NCBI GenBank assembly: GCA_958430865.1
Contig: CAUDNR010000834.1
Coordinates: forward strand, 1-24,059
DNA from: Entrophospora sp. SA101
Taxonomy: Eukaryota; Glomeromycota; Glomeromycetes; Entrophosporales; Entrophosporaceae
Length of the DNA: 24,059 bases
Reading direction: 5' to 3'
Positions 1-11,896 of this stretch are shown here, in pieces. The notes below the pieces were generated by a model. That model saw only the letters and a list, made by a program, of their open reading frames with translations, had not been told where the DNA came from and did no database searches. The translations under genes and the position numbers were made by a program. Position 1 is the first letter of the stretch; each line of letters starts with the position of its first letter.

Positions 1-1
1 T

Positions 2-1015
2 TTGTTTATTTCTTTCATATTTACTTGGTATATAGACCAAAGTGAATACGGAAAAAAAAGTTCTGATTATAAAAATAAATTTATAGAAAATATGCCTCCT
101 TTCTGAATAGTTGTTATTCTTTTCCTTCTTGTTTTTCTCTTTTTACTTGGTCCGCTAATTACTTATTTTTACGCCAAGAAAATTGCTATTTGGTTTAAAG
201 GAGTAAAAAGAATTGATAACCGGAAAGATTTGGTCAGGTATCCGAAATTAGCCGAAATTGTTCGCACCATTAAAGCCATTTGTCGCCATTACGAAATGCC
301 AATGCCCGAAGTCGGAATTTATCCTTCCCGGGAAATTAATGCCTTTGCTACTGGTCGCCCAAGAGATAGTTTAATTGCCATTTCTACTGGTTTAATCAAA
401 AATTTTACTGACGAGGAAATTAAAGGAGTTTTAGCCCACGAAATTTCTCATTTAATGCACAAAGATTTAAGATTTATTTTGTTGGTTCAAGGCTTTTGTG
501 ATTTAGTAGTTATTGCTTTAAGCACGCTTGCTTTTGCCCTTGCAGCTGCTCCGCGTAAAGACGAAGAGGAAAGTTCAGGCAGCAGAATTATCCGCTTTAT
601 TTTTGCCGTGGTAGTCTATTACATCGTCTCTTTTATTTTACAAATTATAGCCACTATGATTGTTTGTTTAACTATCCGTAAAAGAGAACTGAAAGCTGAC
701 CGGAAAGGAGCGGAAATTATTGGCACTGACCGAATGATTGCCACTTTACAGAAATTACTGGCTTTGGAAAAAAAAGAAGAATCCTTGGATGACTTTCTAC
801 CCGAGGAAAAAACCGAAGAAGACGATTTGGAATTTGAGGAATTCAAAAAACAATCCAATGATTACCAAAAAGAGCCTAATTCTATTTCTCTTTTAAAAAT
901 TAGCACCGGCCAGAAAAAGAGTGATTGACTTTTGGAACTTTTCCGTACCCATCCACCATTAGAGAAAAGAATTGCGGAATTAAAAAAATTGAAAAAACAA
1001 AGAGGCAATTTTTAA
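2..1015 (+). CDS. htpX: HtpX-like M48 membrane zinc metalloprotease (5' partial)
   Basis: The frame is open from the window edge, so the N-terminus is missing. HtpX proteases degrade damaged or misfolded membrane proteins. The zinc motif HEISH lies at 437-451. The third ligand is probably the Glu in RKRELKADRKGAEIIG, equivalent to the family's REYxADxxGA. Helices flank the catalytic part: one near positions 95-170 (WIVVILFLLVFLFLL) and two around 480-540 and 590-660. The C-terminal FRTHPPLEKRIAEL is a family hallmark. TGA is read as Trp at about 104-106 and again near 926, so under the standard code the gene would appear cut at 928 and lose the THPP motif. An acidic, lysine-rich linker (EEKTEEDDLEFEEF) before that motif is longer than I would expect. 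Identification is firm; the true start is outside the window. Confidence 0.9.
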
Positions 1016-1026
1016 TTTCTCGTAAA

Positions 1027-1072
1027 TTTTAACTAAGGATTGCCCGGGAAAATTTAATTAATATAGTTAAAA
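1027..1072. repeat. Inverted repeat between htpX and next gene
   Basis: TTTTAACTA at 1027-1035 is perfectly repeated in inverted form at 1064-1072, with a 28-base loop that contains CCCGGG. It could be a weak transcription terminator for htpX or a regulatory hairpin for the gene at 1100. There is no clear following T-run, so the role is open. Confidence 0.3.
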
Positions 1073-1099
1073 ATTCATTATAGAAAATAGTGAAAATTT

Positions 1100-1777
1100 A
1101 TGAGTGGACTTACATGAACTTTTAAGGAAGACGGAAATTGTAAATTTGGTTATGGTTGAGAAGAGAGAGGAAAAATTGATTGATTTGCTCACAAGGACAA
1201 TTCAGAAGAAGTTAAAGAAATCAAGGAAGAAATTCACAAATTTAAGCCTGACAAAGACTATTCTTATACTGCTAGTGGCAAAGTCGAAAATAGAATTTGA
1301 GAAGAAATTTGTGGAGAGGAATGCGAAAAATACACTATTCACAACGAAGAATTAAAGAAAAAATTGTGAGAAACTACGAAAGGTGATGAAGAACTAGAAG
1401 AACACGAAAGAAAAATGGCTAAACATGCTCGAATAATGAAAGAGCATGAAAAAAAGGTGAGAGAACATGAAAAAATTATTAAAAAACTTAATAAATTTGG
1501 CAAAAAAACCGTGTTAGAGGAAAACAAAGTTAGCAAAAACCCAACCGAATATGAAAAAACCTGTCCTAATTGTCTAAATAAAAATGATTACAAAGTTCAA
1601 CCAGGTGATAAGTATTGCCGAAATTGCAGCACAAGACTTATAGAAAAAAGTAAATTTAATTTAAGCGAAAAGGAGGATAAATGAAAATGACGAGAATTTT
1701 GAGTAGGAATTAGTGCGGCCTTAGTGCTTTTTAGGCTCTTGTTTGGACTAATCAAATTGTTCAGAAAAAGAAAGTAA
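1100..1777 (+). CDS. Zinc-ribbon protein with C-terminal membrane anchor, unknown function
   Basis: This 225-residue protein becomes continuous only when TGA is read as Trp. It begins MSGLTWTFKEDG and has a long charged, probably coiled-coil middle rich in Glu, Lys and His (ERKMAKHARIMKEHEKKVRE). A zinc-ribbon pattern follows, CPNC then CRNC about 17 residues later. Near the end comes a short hydrophobic segment (WVGISAALVLFRLLFGLI), then basic RKRK. The cysteines suggest a zinc knuckle on a cytoplasmic domain tethered to the membrane. I do not recognise a named family. The ATG at 1100 is chosen because it opens the longest table-4 frame; there is no Shine-Dalgarno sequence. The layout (Cys ligands, charged middle, C-terminal helix) loosely echoes the accessory protein at 19420-20097, but I see no sequence similarity. 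Confidence 0.75.
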
Positions 1778-1853
1778 TGATTTTGTTAAATAACGCTTAT
1801 TTTCCGCAAAATTATTTTAAACATTTTGGATAATAAAGATAAAAAATGATTAT

Positions 1854-2237
1854 ATGCAGAAAAAAATTTCCCGGAAAGATAGAATTCAATTGCCTTGCGG
1901 ACAAGCAAAACCAGAAAAGAAAATTGCTTCCTTGGGGAAAATAATGGGCACTTTTTGCCGAGAATTTAACGAAAAAACGAAAGGGGCGGAGAGCGGAAAA
2001 ATAGTTAATGTGAAAATTAAAGTTTTTGCTGACGGAACTTATGAATTCGAGGTTAAAGGCAAAATAACTTCTGACTTAATTAAAAAGGTCGCCGGGGAGA
2101 AAAAAATAATTAGCCAAGCAGAATTAAAAAAAATCGCCGAAATGCAATTACCTTACTTAAATACAGAAGATTTAGCAAAAGCCCAAAAAACCATTGCGGG
2201 AACAGCCAAGAGTGCTGGTATTAAAATCGAAGAATAA
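1854..2237 (+). CDS. rplK: Ribosomal protein L11, shortened N-terminal loop
   Basis: A 127-residue protein that aligns with L11 along most of its length. It has IQLPCGQAKP at the N-terminus, then FCREFNEKT, a middle VKIKVFADGTYEFEVK, and a C-terminal RNA-binding half ending LNTEDLAKAQKTIAGTAKSAGI. L11 binds the 23S GTPase-associated centre and links it to elongation-factor activity. The family is normally about 140 residues. Here the conserved proline-rich segment (PAPPVGPALGQxGVNI) is replaced by the shorter PEKKIASLGKI, so the PPVG turn is gone. It lacks the usual rplA partner downstream. No ribosome binding site is visible; the 16 bases ending in the start codon are identical to those at the gene starting 3617. 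Confidence 0.88.
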   Translation: MQKKISRKDRIQLPCGQAKPEKKIASLGKIMGTFCREFNEKTKGAESGKIVNVKIKVFADGTYEFEVKGKITSDLIKKVAGEKKIISQAELKKIAEMQLPYLNTEDLAKAQKTIAGTAKSAGIKIEE

Positions 2238-2326
2238 AAAATTAAACAAAGCACAGTTAATTAAGCCAAAATTGGAAAACGAAAAAGTTCAAAAGAGCGT
2301 GCGGCTAAAATTTTATAATAATTGAG

Positions 2327-2872
2327 ATGAATATGCTTCAATATTTCTATCCCCGGTGATTAGGCAAAACTCGTTATCCAAAATATACCATGAATTTTTT
2401 GCTTTGGGTTCCTTTAATCATTTTTTTTATTTGCCGCTTTTTTTACTTTTACAAGTTTTATTTTGCTACAAAAAAAGATTTTGCTTTTTCTTTTATTAAG
2501 TGAACCTTATTAAGTTATATTTTCCTCACTTTAGGCTTTCTTTATTTTCCTTTTCACAGCATTGATAAATTTCCTAGCGGAAGGTATTGGCTAAGGGAAA
2601 TTTCTCCGAATGTTTATGATTCTATTTCCTACAATCATGTCCCCTGACTGACTTATGTTCTTTTTTTCTTGTATTTTCTTTGTAAATGGCAAGCTTGAAA
2701 GTACCGTAAAAAGGCTGTTTTGCATTTCCAAAATGGAAAAGTTAATATGGTTGCCATCGAGAAAAATTTAGCCAAAATAAGATTAATTGGCGCGGGCTTT
2801 TTTTTGCTCTGATTTTGGTTGCTTTACTGCAATACTTGTGTAGGCTGATATTTTCCTTTTGATTGACAATAA
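2327..2872 (+). CDS. Four-helix membrane protein, unknown function
   Basis: A 181-residue hydrophobic protein, in frame through several TGA(Trp) codons, very rich in Phe, Tyr and Trp. Four membrane segments are visible: LLWVPLIIFFICRFFYFY, LLSYIFLTLGFLYFPF, LTYVLFFLYFLCKW and IGAGFFLLWFWLLYC. A conserved-looking loop (HSIDKFPSGRYWLREISPN) lies between the second and third. I cannot assign a family. The ATG at 2327 and a second ATG two codons later are both possible starts. It ends 10 bases from the stop of the convergent nusB gene, with no terminator that I can see between them. Confidence 0.7.
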
Positions 2873-2882
2873 TTTTAAAAAA

Positions 2883-3284
2883 TTAGTTAGGCTTGGACTT
2901 GTATATTAAATCTAATATTTTATTAATATACTTGTATTTATCATTTTCTAAACACCTTTTACTAAATTCAACAATTTGGTTAATCAAAGAAGGAACAAAA
3001 GTTTTTTTGACAAAAAATATTTCATAAGTAGCATAAATTAACACTGCTTTTTCCAAGGGTGGTAAACGAGAAAAAGTCCATCCTGTTTTTAATTTACTTT
3101 CAATTTGCGTGATTAGATATTTTTCTTTTTCTCAGCAAGTTAAAAATCAAGCAATTTTGGCTTTTTGCTTTTCAGTTTGGGCTTGTTCTTTGGCTAGTTC
3201 CAATCAACTCAAATCACCCAAAAGATAATATTTATAAAGCAAAGAAATTTTTTGTTTGTCAAGGAAAAAAGAAGCATTAGGCAT
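2883..3284 (-). CDS. nusB: NusB transcription antitermination factor
   Basis: A minus-strand protein of 133 residues, readable only with TGA as Trp (three internal TGA). NusB is an all-helical RNA-binding protein that pairs with NusE/S10 at boxA to promote antitermination of rRNA operons. The C-terminal half carries the family pattern: LPPLEKAVLIYATYEIFF, then FVPSLINQIVEFSKRC, then YKYINKILDLI. These match the usual vERaiLrlavYEl, InEaVelaK and fVNgVLd blocks. The N-terminal half is divergent. The ATG at 3284 is the only Met start in frame; the frame stays open another 35 codons upstream, so a non-ATG start is possible. Its length matches the usual 130-150 residues. Confidence 0.8.
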
Positions 3285-3438
3285 TAATAAGGACTTTATT
3301 TTTAATTTTTTAAAGAAATTATAGCAAACATTAAAAGTATTCGTAGGAAAACGACAAAACAATAAGTTTTTTTTGAGTCAACCAAAATAGAGATTAACCC
3401 GTTAAATACTAAAACAATTGTCTTAAAATCATTACTAT

Positions 3439-3527
3439 GGAGATATACCCAAGTGGCTGAAGGGGACAGTTTCGAAAACTGTTAGGGATAATAATCCGCG
3501 GGGGTTCAAATCCCTCTATCTCCGCCA
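3439..3527 (+). tRNA. tRNA-Ser (anticodon CGA), CCA encoded
   Basis: The acceptor stem GGAGATA pairs with TATCTCC at 3517-3523, followed by discriminator G and an encoded CCA (3525-3527). The anticodon arm ACAGT-TTCGAAA-ACTGT places CGA in the loop, which reads UCG (Ser). A long variable arm (around TAGGGATAATAATCCG) marks it as a class II tRNA, as expected for serine. The T arm holds GGTTCAAATCC. The gene stands alone between nusB and the ERF gene. Confidence 0.93.
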
Positions 3528-3616
3528 ATTTTTGCTTTTATTTCTTTCAACATTCAATAGTAAATTTCACCCTTGCTAAATCACAAAAGAGAGAAAGGGA
3601 CGAAAAAAATGATTAT

Positions 3617-4066
3617 ATGAATATCTACCAAAAAATTTTTGCTATTCAGCAAGACCCCAAAATGGCCAAACTAGTAAGGACTGAATTGAATAAATTTCAA
3701 AACTACCGCTATTTCACTGAATCACAAATACTAGCTAAATTAAGACCTTTGTTGAAAGAACAAGGACTGATTTTATTATTTAGTGATAACAAAGAGCAAG
3801 GGTTCGCTCACGAAAAAACCGAAAAAGAACACGTGGTAAAGTATATTAAAAAAGTAGAAATAATTGACATTGCCAAGCCCGAGAATAGAATAACCGAGGA
3901 ATTTTGAGCTTGTGGGCAAAACATTGACCTCGCTAAAGCTAAGGGGGCAGCGGACACTTACGCCATTAAGTATTTTCTCAGTAAATTTTTCTTGTTTCCG
4001 GTTACTGATGATATTGACCCGGACAAATGAGGTAAATTAAACGTTAAAACTGAGCAATTAAAGTAA
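3617..4066 (+). CDS. ERF-family single-strand annealing protein
   Basis: A 149-residue protein with ERF-superfamily features: an N-terminal NKFQNYRYFTESQILAKLRP block, a central LLKEQGLILLFS strand, and the C-terminal signature KGAADTYAIKYFLSKFFLF followed by DDIDPDKW. ERF proteins anneal complementary single-stranded DNA in phage or plasmid recombination. Two TGA codons are read as Trp. It is shorter than many ERF proteins (often about 200 residues) and lacks an obvious C-terminal extension. It sits among housekeeping genes, with no neighbouring phage genes, no exonuclease and no SSB nearby, so it may be a domesticated phage gene. The start follows an A-rich stretch identical to that before rplK. 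Confidence 0.8.
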
Positions 4067-4099
4067 AATTACAAATAAAAGCCCAATAATAAGTAATCT

Positions 4100-6010
4100 A
4101 TGCCTCGTGCTGCCATTTTCACCTCTGAGATTTTTCAACAAAAAAAACCCAGCAAGACCAAACTTTTGTGAACTGTTTTTAAAAACATTGTTAAAAAAAA
4201 CCCGGGATTATTCTTTTTTAACGCTTTTTTAGCAATAACCGTTGCCATTGTTAATTTTAATATTGGCATTAATATAGTGGAATTTTTCAGCCAAAGGTCT
4301 TATAAAGTAACAATTTTTCAGCAGAGATACGATTTTTTTTTTTATCCTTTTGGTGAATTGGCGACCAATTTAAGTTTTTGGGAATTTTTTGGTCGAGTTG
4401 GTCTATTAGTTCTAGCAGGCAAAGCAATACTTAATCTTCTTCATTATTATTGAATGAATTACGCTTATGATAAAGTAGAGGACGATTTGCGCAAAGACTT
4501 ATTTCAGCATTTTGTCCAAGCCGATTACTCGCGTTCTTCCCAAATCGCTCCTCAATTAACCACGCAATTTACTCTTTCCCAAGATATCGCCCGCGAATTA
4601 TGGTTTATTGCCAACCGGATAATCTATGTCTCGGTGGCGATTTTTTTCCTTTTTTGCTTTGGACTTATTGGACGGGATTTTAAAAACGAAGATGGGGGGA
4701 AAATTGCGCTAGATATTTCCAAATTTATTTGGATCACCTTAATTCTTTTTTTCGCTATTTTTGTCGTGGAATTTTTGCTTTTTAAAAAAGCTGCGCGGCT
4801 GAAAATGGCAAAAAAAAAAAGATACGAGGAGGAAAATCTTCATATTTTCGAAAGGATTAATAATTTAGAATATATTAAGGCTACTTCCGGGGAAGAATAT
4901 GAGCAGCGGAAATTAAATAAACTAATTGACAGAACCTTTAAAAAAAATAAGAAATCTTTGTTCTGGGGTGTTTTATTTGAGGCTGTTCCTACCCAAGTAT
5001 TAGTTCCCAATATTAGTCTTTTTTTTATTTTGTTATCGGCTTTTCTTACTGTTTTGTTCGTCGATTTTGCTGAAAACCCGGCTTTTTCCCTTTACAACTT
5101 TATTCTTATCACTACAACCGTAATTAGTTTAAAAAGTGAAATAGAAAAAATAGTGCAAGCTTGCGCCAATTTGGACGACCTTTCGAGCGATTTACTGTTA
5201 TTAAACGAAAGCGTGCACTTTTTGCACCAAGAAAAAAAATTATTCCTTGCTGAGAAACTTCTGCCCTTCACCAATGGCGATATTAATTTTGAAAAAGTTA
5301 ACTTTTCTTACCCTGGTCGCCCAAACAATTTAGTTTTGCGAGATTTTTCTTTCCGTTTTAGGCAAGGCAAAAAATACGGCATTGCGGGCAGCAACGGAAT
5401 CGGCAAAAGCACCATTACGAAAACTACCTTGAAACTCTATAACATTCAAGGAGGCAAAATATCTATCGCGGAAAGAAATATTCAAGAAATCGAAACCAAA
5501 AGTTTACACGAACGAATTTGCTATTTAACTAATCGACCGGGCTTTTTTAAAATGTCCTTAGCTGAAAACGTTTTTTATCCTCATTCGCCAGCGAGAGGTA
5601 AACAAGCAAAAGACGAAGACCTCAGTCAGGAAAATTTAACCCAATTAACCCACGCGGCCAAAAAAGTCGGAATTTGGGAATTTATCGAAACTTTACCCCA
5701 AGGCTTTCGAACTGAATTAAAAGAAAGAGGTGGCGACCTTTCGGAGGGACAGAAGCAACAAATTGCCACCATGTGTATTTTTATTCAAGATTATGACATT
5801 TATATTTTTGACGAAATTTTAAGTAATGTTCAAAAAGACTTAAAAAACAAAATTCTTGTCAACATTTTTACTCACTTAAAGAATAAAACGATTATTGTGA
5901 TTGACCACCATTATGATATTTTCCAATACGTGGACGAAGTTCACCAATTCACCGGAGAAAGCTTGATTAAATTGAAAAAAGAAGAATTATTAGGGAAAAC
6001 AAAAGGCTAA
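4100..6010 (+). CDS. ABC exporter, fused membrane and ATPase domains
   Basis: A 636-residue half-transporter. The N-terminal two thirds is a type IV ABC exporter membrane domain with helices at about residues 36-55, 100-118, 175-195, 215-235 and 300-340. The C-terminal ATPase has Walker A GSNGIGKST (430-438), signature LSEGQKQQ (from 547), Walker B YIFDE (Asp571, Glu572) and an H-loop histidine near 603. The signature departs from the common LSGGQ (Glu for Gly). The substrate is unknown; such proteins export lipids, peptides or drugs and usually work as dimers. A TGA(Trp) at 4451-4453 hides the first 117 residues in a standard-code translation; all other Trp codons that I checked here are TGG. 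Start ATG 4100 has no Shine-Dalgarno sequence. Confidence 0.88.
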
Positions 6011-6064
6011 AATTATATATATAGCACAATAAAACAAAAACTAAATAATTAGAAGAAAAAAGTG

Positions 6065-6070
6065 TAAAAT
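6065..6070 (+). promoter_or_regulatory. Possible -10 box for rpmH
   Basis: TAAAAT preceded by TG lies 8 bases before the rpmH ATG. The spacing would give a leaderless or almost leaderless transcript. I see no good -35 box, so this is tentative. Confidence 0.3.
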
Positions 6071-6078
6071 ATAGTTGT

Positions 6079-6207
6079 ATGAAACGAACATATCAACCAA
6101 AAAAATTAAAAAGGTTAAGAAAGCACGGTTTTTTAACAAGAATGAAAAAAAATTATTCTGTAATTGCTCGTCGCCGGCAAAAAGGTCGCTGACGATTAAC
6201 AGTTTAA
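6079..6207 (+). CDS. rpmH: Ribosomal protein L34
   Basis: A 42-residue basic protein beginning [18 protein letters not shown] and ending KGRWRLTV, the L34 signature; its Trp is encoded by TGA at 6190-6192. L34 is a small 50S subunit protein that packs into 23S rRNA. The central part is slightly shorter than usual, with the GRKVL block replaced by YSVIARRR. In most bacteria rnpA (RNase P protein) follows; here a membrane protein follows instead, so that linkage is broken. It is too short for a standard-code ORF search. Confidence 0.95.
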
Positions 6208-6216
6208 TAATCTTAT

Positions 6217-8281
<2,065 letters not shown>

Positions 8282-8423
8282 GACAAATTATTTTACCTCT
8301 GTCTAAATTTAAATTGCTAAAAACTTTTCCTGAATACCAAAAAAATAAAGAAATTTTGGAAATAATTAAAAATCTAAAAATCAGTTACAATAATTTCTCA
8401 TTTCGGTTAAAACTTTTAATAAT

Positions 8424-10838
8424 ATGTCCCGTGTTATCCAAGTTCGCAAAAGCAACCAAAGTCTCGAAGATTACCAAGCCAACAAACTCCGCCAGACCTT
8501 TCAAAGAATACTAAAAGACAAAATTAATTTAATCGACCTTGACTCATTAATTATGGAAATTGAAAAACAATTTTTTCCTCAAATTTCCACCCCACAAATA
8601 GCCGAAATTTTAATTTTAACCGCAACTAGTCTTGTTGAAAGAGACCCAATTTACGATGAATTAGCCACAAGTTTATTATTACAAAAGTTATTTCACGAAG
8701 TATTTAACCAAAAAGTCAATTCCCAGAATTTTGCCAAAGTTTACCGGCAAACTTTTGTGGATAATTTACGCTGAATGGGTGAAAAGAAAATTATTAATGC
8801 CCGCTTATTAGATTTTGATTTAGCAAAATTAAGTCAAATTTTAGTTCCCGAAAGAGACAGTTTATTCAACTACTTAGGGTTAGAAACGCTTTATAACCGT
8901 TATTTTTTGCGAGAAGACAAACAAATTTTGGAAACTCCCCAAGCTTTTTGAATGCGGGTTGCCATGGGCTTAACCTTGAACGAAAAAAACAAAAACGAAA
9001 AGGCTGCCGAGTTTTACAATGTAATGTCTAATTTACGCTTTATTCCGAGCACCCCGACCCTTTTCCATTCCGGTTTAAAAAGAGCGCAATTAAGTTCTTG
9101 CTTTCTTTCCACTATTAACGATGATTTAAGCCACATTTTCAAGTCCTATAAGGATACCGCGCAACTGTTAAAATATTCCGGCGGAGTAGCGAATGATTGA
9201 AGCAATTTACGAGCAGTGGGCTCACCCATTAAAAGCATCAATGCCGAAACCACCGGCTTAATTCCCTTTCTCAAAATTGCTAATGACGTTACTCACGCTA
9301 TTAATCGTTCCGGTAAAAGAAGAGGGGCCACCGCAGTTTATTTGGAAGTTTGACATTTAGAAATCGAAGACTTTTGCGATTTACGCCGCAACACTGGTGA
9401 TGAAAGAAGGAGAGCCCACGACATGAATTTAGCGGCTTGAATACCCGATTTATTTATGAAAAGAGTAAGGGACAAGCAAGAATGAACTTTGTTTTCTCCG
9501 GATGAAGTTCCCGATTTACACCACCTTTATGGCCAAAAATTTGAAGAAAGATATTTGCTGTATGAAAAACAAGCAAAAGAGGGGAAAATCAAGTTATTGA
9601 AAAAAATTCCTGCTCTCACCCTTTGGCAAAAATTATTAACGCGACTTTTTGAAACTGGTTATCCTTGAATTACTTTTAAAGATGCTTGTAATATTCGCTC
9701 TCCTCAGGACCACGTCGGGGTAGTTCATTGTTCTAATCTTTGTACTGAAATTACCTTAAACACTTCGGAAACAGAAACCGCGGTTTGTAATTTAGGCTCA
9801 ATATATTTGCCAAAACATATTATTAACGGAAAACTGGATGAAGAATCATTCCAAGAAACCATTACTACTGCCATGCGAATGCTGGATAACGTGATTGATT
9901 TAAATTATTATCCTACCGAGGAAACCCGCAACTCCAATTTGAAACACCGACCAGTTGGCTTAGGGATGGGAGGGTTTCAAGACGCTTTATTTCAATTAGA
10001 TATTGCTTACAATTCACCACAAGCCCTACAATTTGCGGACGAAATAACCGAAAAATATTCTTACTACGCAATTTTATCCTCTTCGCAATTAGCCAAAGAG
10101 CGAGGAGTTTACTCTTCTTATCCAGGCTCAAAATGAGAAAGAGGAATTTTCCCTCTTGACACGCTTGCTTTACTTGAAAATGAGCGGGGAGAAAAAATTG
10201 CAACTGAACGCCAAGAAAGAATGGACTGAGCCAAAGTTCGCAACCATGTCCGCCAATACGGAATGCGGAACTCCAACACAATGGCAATCGCTCCCACTGC
10301 GACTACTGCCAATATTGCGGGCTGCTATCCTTGTATTGAAGCCATGTATAGTAATCTTTACGTAAAAAGCAATGTTTCGGGAGAATTTGTAGTGGTCAAT
10401 AAATATCTAGTATCCGATTTAAAAAAATTAAATCTCTGAAACCAAGACACCTTGGACCAACTAAAATATTATAGCGGCAGTATTCAGAACATACCAACTA
10501 TTCCTCAGCCTTTAAAAGAAAAATACCGGGGAGTATTTGAATTAGACCCAGAGTGAATGGTAAAAATTACTGCCCAAAGAAGCAAATGAGTTGACCAAAG
10601 TATTAGCCACAATGTCTTTATGTCCGGAACTTCGGGAAAGAAATTAAACGATACCTATTTTACGGCTTGAAAATTAGGCTTAAAAACTACTTATTATTTA
10701 AGGACTTTGGGGGCTAGTCAAATCGAAAAATCTACTTTAGATGCTGGCAAATTTGGTTATACGCAAAAAAGAGAAAATATTTCAATAGAAAGCCCTGCTT
10801 GTTCTTTGTCTAATGAAGATTGTGAAAGTTGTCAATAA
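8424..10838 (+). CDS. nrdA: Ribonucleoside-diphosphate reductase alpha subunit, class Ia
   Basis: An 804-residue large subunit that reduces ribonucleoside diphosphates, supplying dNTPs. It has an N-terminal ATP-cone (about 1-95, [19 protein letters not shown]), the redox Cys226 (LSSCFLS), the active-site triad Asn438-Cys440-Glu442 (SNLCTEI), Cys455 (AVCNLG), tyrosines 757-758 for radical transfer ([10 protein letters not shown]) and a C-terminal CESC pair ending the protein. Positions match well-studied class Ia enzymes to within a few residues at the active site. Many TGA codons read as Trp at conserved sites (GGVAND-W, VYLEV-W-H, DMNLAA-W). No nrdB or nrdI is adjacent. The ATP cone and absence of nrdEFI context differ from the class Ib enzyme usual in mollicutes. 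The start has no ribosome binding site. Confidence 0.96.
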
Positions 10839-10912
10839 TTTTTAGACACTTTTAATTTTTTTGTTTTGGAGTTTGCAGAATTTTTTCTCACTGATAAATT
10901 AAAATTCTTTCT

Positions 10913-10918
10913 TATACT
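10913..10918 (+). promoter_or_regulatory. Possible -10 box for rsmH
   Basis: TATACT ends 5 bases before the rsmH ATG, so the transcript would start at or next to the start codon. No convincing -35 box is seen. It would fit the leaderless style suggested by the absence of Shine-Dalgarno sequences in this half of the window. Confidence 0.35.
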
Positions 10919-10923
10919 CATTC

Positions 10924-11829
10924 ATGTCTTCTTCTTTAAAAGTTGAAAAACACCTTCCAGTAATGCCAACAGAGGCTTTAAGTTATTTAAACATTAAAAA
11001 AAATGGCATTTACCTTGATTGCACTTTGGGAAGGGGCGGACACTCCCAAGTTTTGTTAGAACATTGTCCACAAATAAAAATAATTGCTTTTGACCAAGAC
11101 CAAGAAGCGATTGAACGTTGTCAGCAGAACCCATTTTTTGCTAACAAAAAAATTGTTTTTATTAACGATAATTTCATTAATTTCTCTCAACATCTAACTA
11201 AACTAAATATTTTCCAAGTAGACGGCTTTTTATTTGATTTAGGAATTTCTAGCGAACAGTTAAATGATGATTCACGAGGTTTTAGTTATCGGCAAGACGC
11301 TCCGCTAGATATGCGAATGTCAACGGAAAACAATCACCACCAATTGACTGCTCAAAAAATCATTAATAATTATAACTGCCGAGAATTAGCCAAAATTTTC
11401 TTTGAATATGGGGAAGAGAAAAAGGCAAAAAAAATCGCCTGGCGGATTTGCCAAATTCGCAAAAAAGAAAAAATCGCTACTACCCAACAATTAGTGAGCA
11501 TAGTGGCTAGTTGTTTTTCCCAAAAAAGCGATAAACATCCTGCTCGCCGGATTTTCCAAGCTTTACGAATTGCCGTTAACCAAGAATTAATTAATCTTTC
11601 CCAAGGACTAGAAACGGCTCTACAAAAACTCAAAATTGGTGGGAGAATAGTTGTAATTAGTTATCATTCCTTAGAAGACAGAATTGTTAAGCAATTATTC
11701 AAAAAATCCAGCGAACTTGGTCATTATCAAATTCTTACTAAAAAACCTTTAAATCCTACTGACGAAGAAATTGCTAATAATCGCCGAGCAAGAAGTGCAA
11801 AAATGCGAGCGATTAGTCGTTTGAACTAA
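10924..11829 (+). CDS. rsmH: 16S rRNA m4C1402 methyltransferase RsmH (MraW)
   Basis: A 301-residue SAM-dependent methyltransferase acting on N4 of C1402 in the ribosomal P site. Family motifs run in order: HLPVMPTEAL at the N-terminus, the SAM loop DCTLGRGGHSQVLLEHC, FLFDLGISSEQL, the block RGFSYRQDAPLDMRM, ARRIFQALRIAVNQEL, then VISYHSLEDRIVK, and a C-terminal NNRRARSAKMRAI. Length is normal. It contains no TGA codon. In many bacteria it lies in the dcw cluster after mraZ; here neither mraZ nor ftsZ is adjacent, and accessory DNA begins just downstream. Start ATG at 10924. Confidence 0.97.
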   Translation: MSSSLKVEKHLPVMPTEALSYLNIKKNGIYLDCTLGRGGHSQVLLEHCPQIKIIAFDQDQEAIERCQQNPFFANKKIVFINDNFINFSQHLTKLNIFQVDGFLFDLGISSEQLNDDSRGFSYRQDAPLDMRMSTENNHHQLTAQKIINNYNCRELAKIFFEYGEEKKAKKIAWRICQIRKKEKIATTQQLVSIVASCFSQKSDKHPARRIFQALRIAVNQELINLSQGLETALQKLKIGGRIVVISYHSLEDRIVKQLFKKSSELGHYQILTKKPLNPTDEEIANNRRARSAKMRAISRLN

Positions 11830-11896
11830 ACAGATAGGGGGATAAATTAAAAATTTATATATTGTGAATAAACAAAATTAGAAGCACAAATAAGAT

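Noticed and set aside
1104..1355. Plus-strand 83-codon frame
   Set aside because: Out of frame with the table-4 gene 1100-1777, which has zinc ligands and a membrane anchor; this is a shadow.
3285..3438. N-terminal extension of nusB to an upstream non-ATG start
   Set aside because: The frame is open for 35 codons but the residues do not look like the NusB N-terminus, and the ATG at 3284 gives the usual family length.
8314..8514. Plus-strand 66-codon frame between gltX and nrdA
   Set aside because: It runs into the nrdA start in another frame and has no recognisable features; the 142-base gap there is treated as non-coding.
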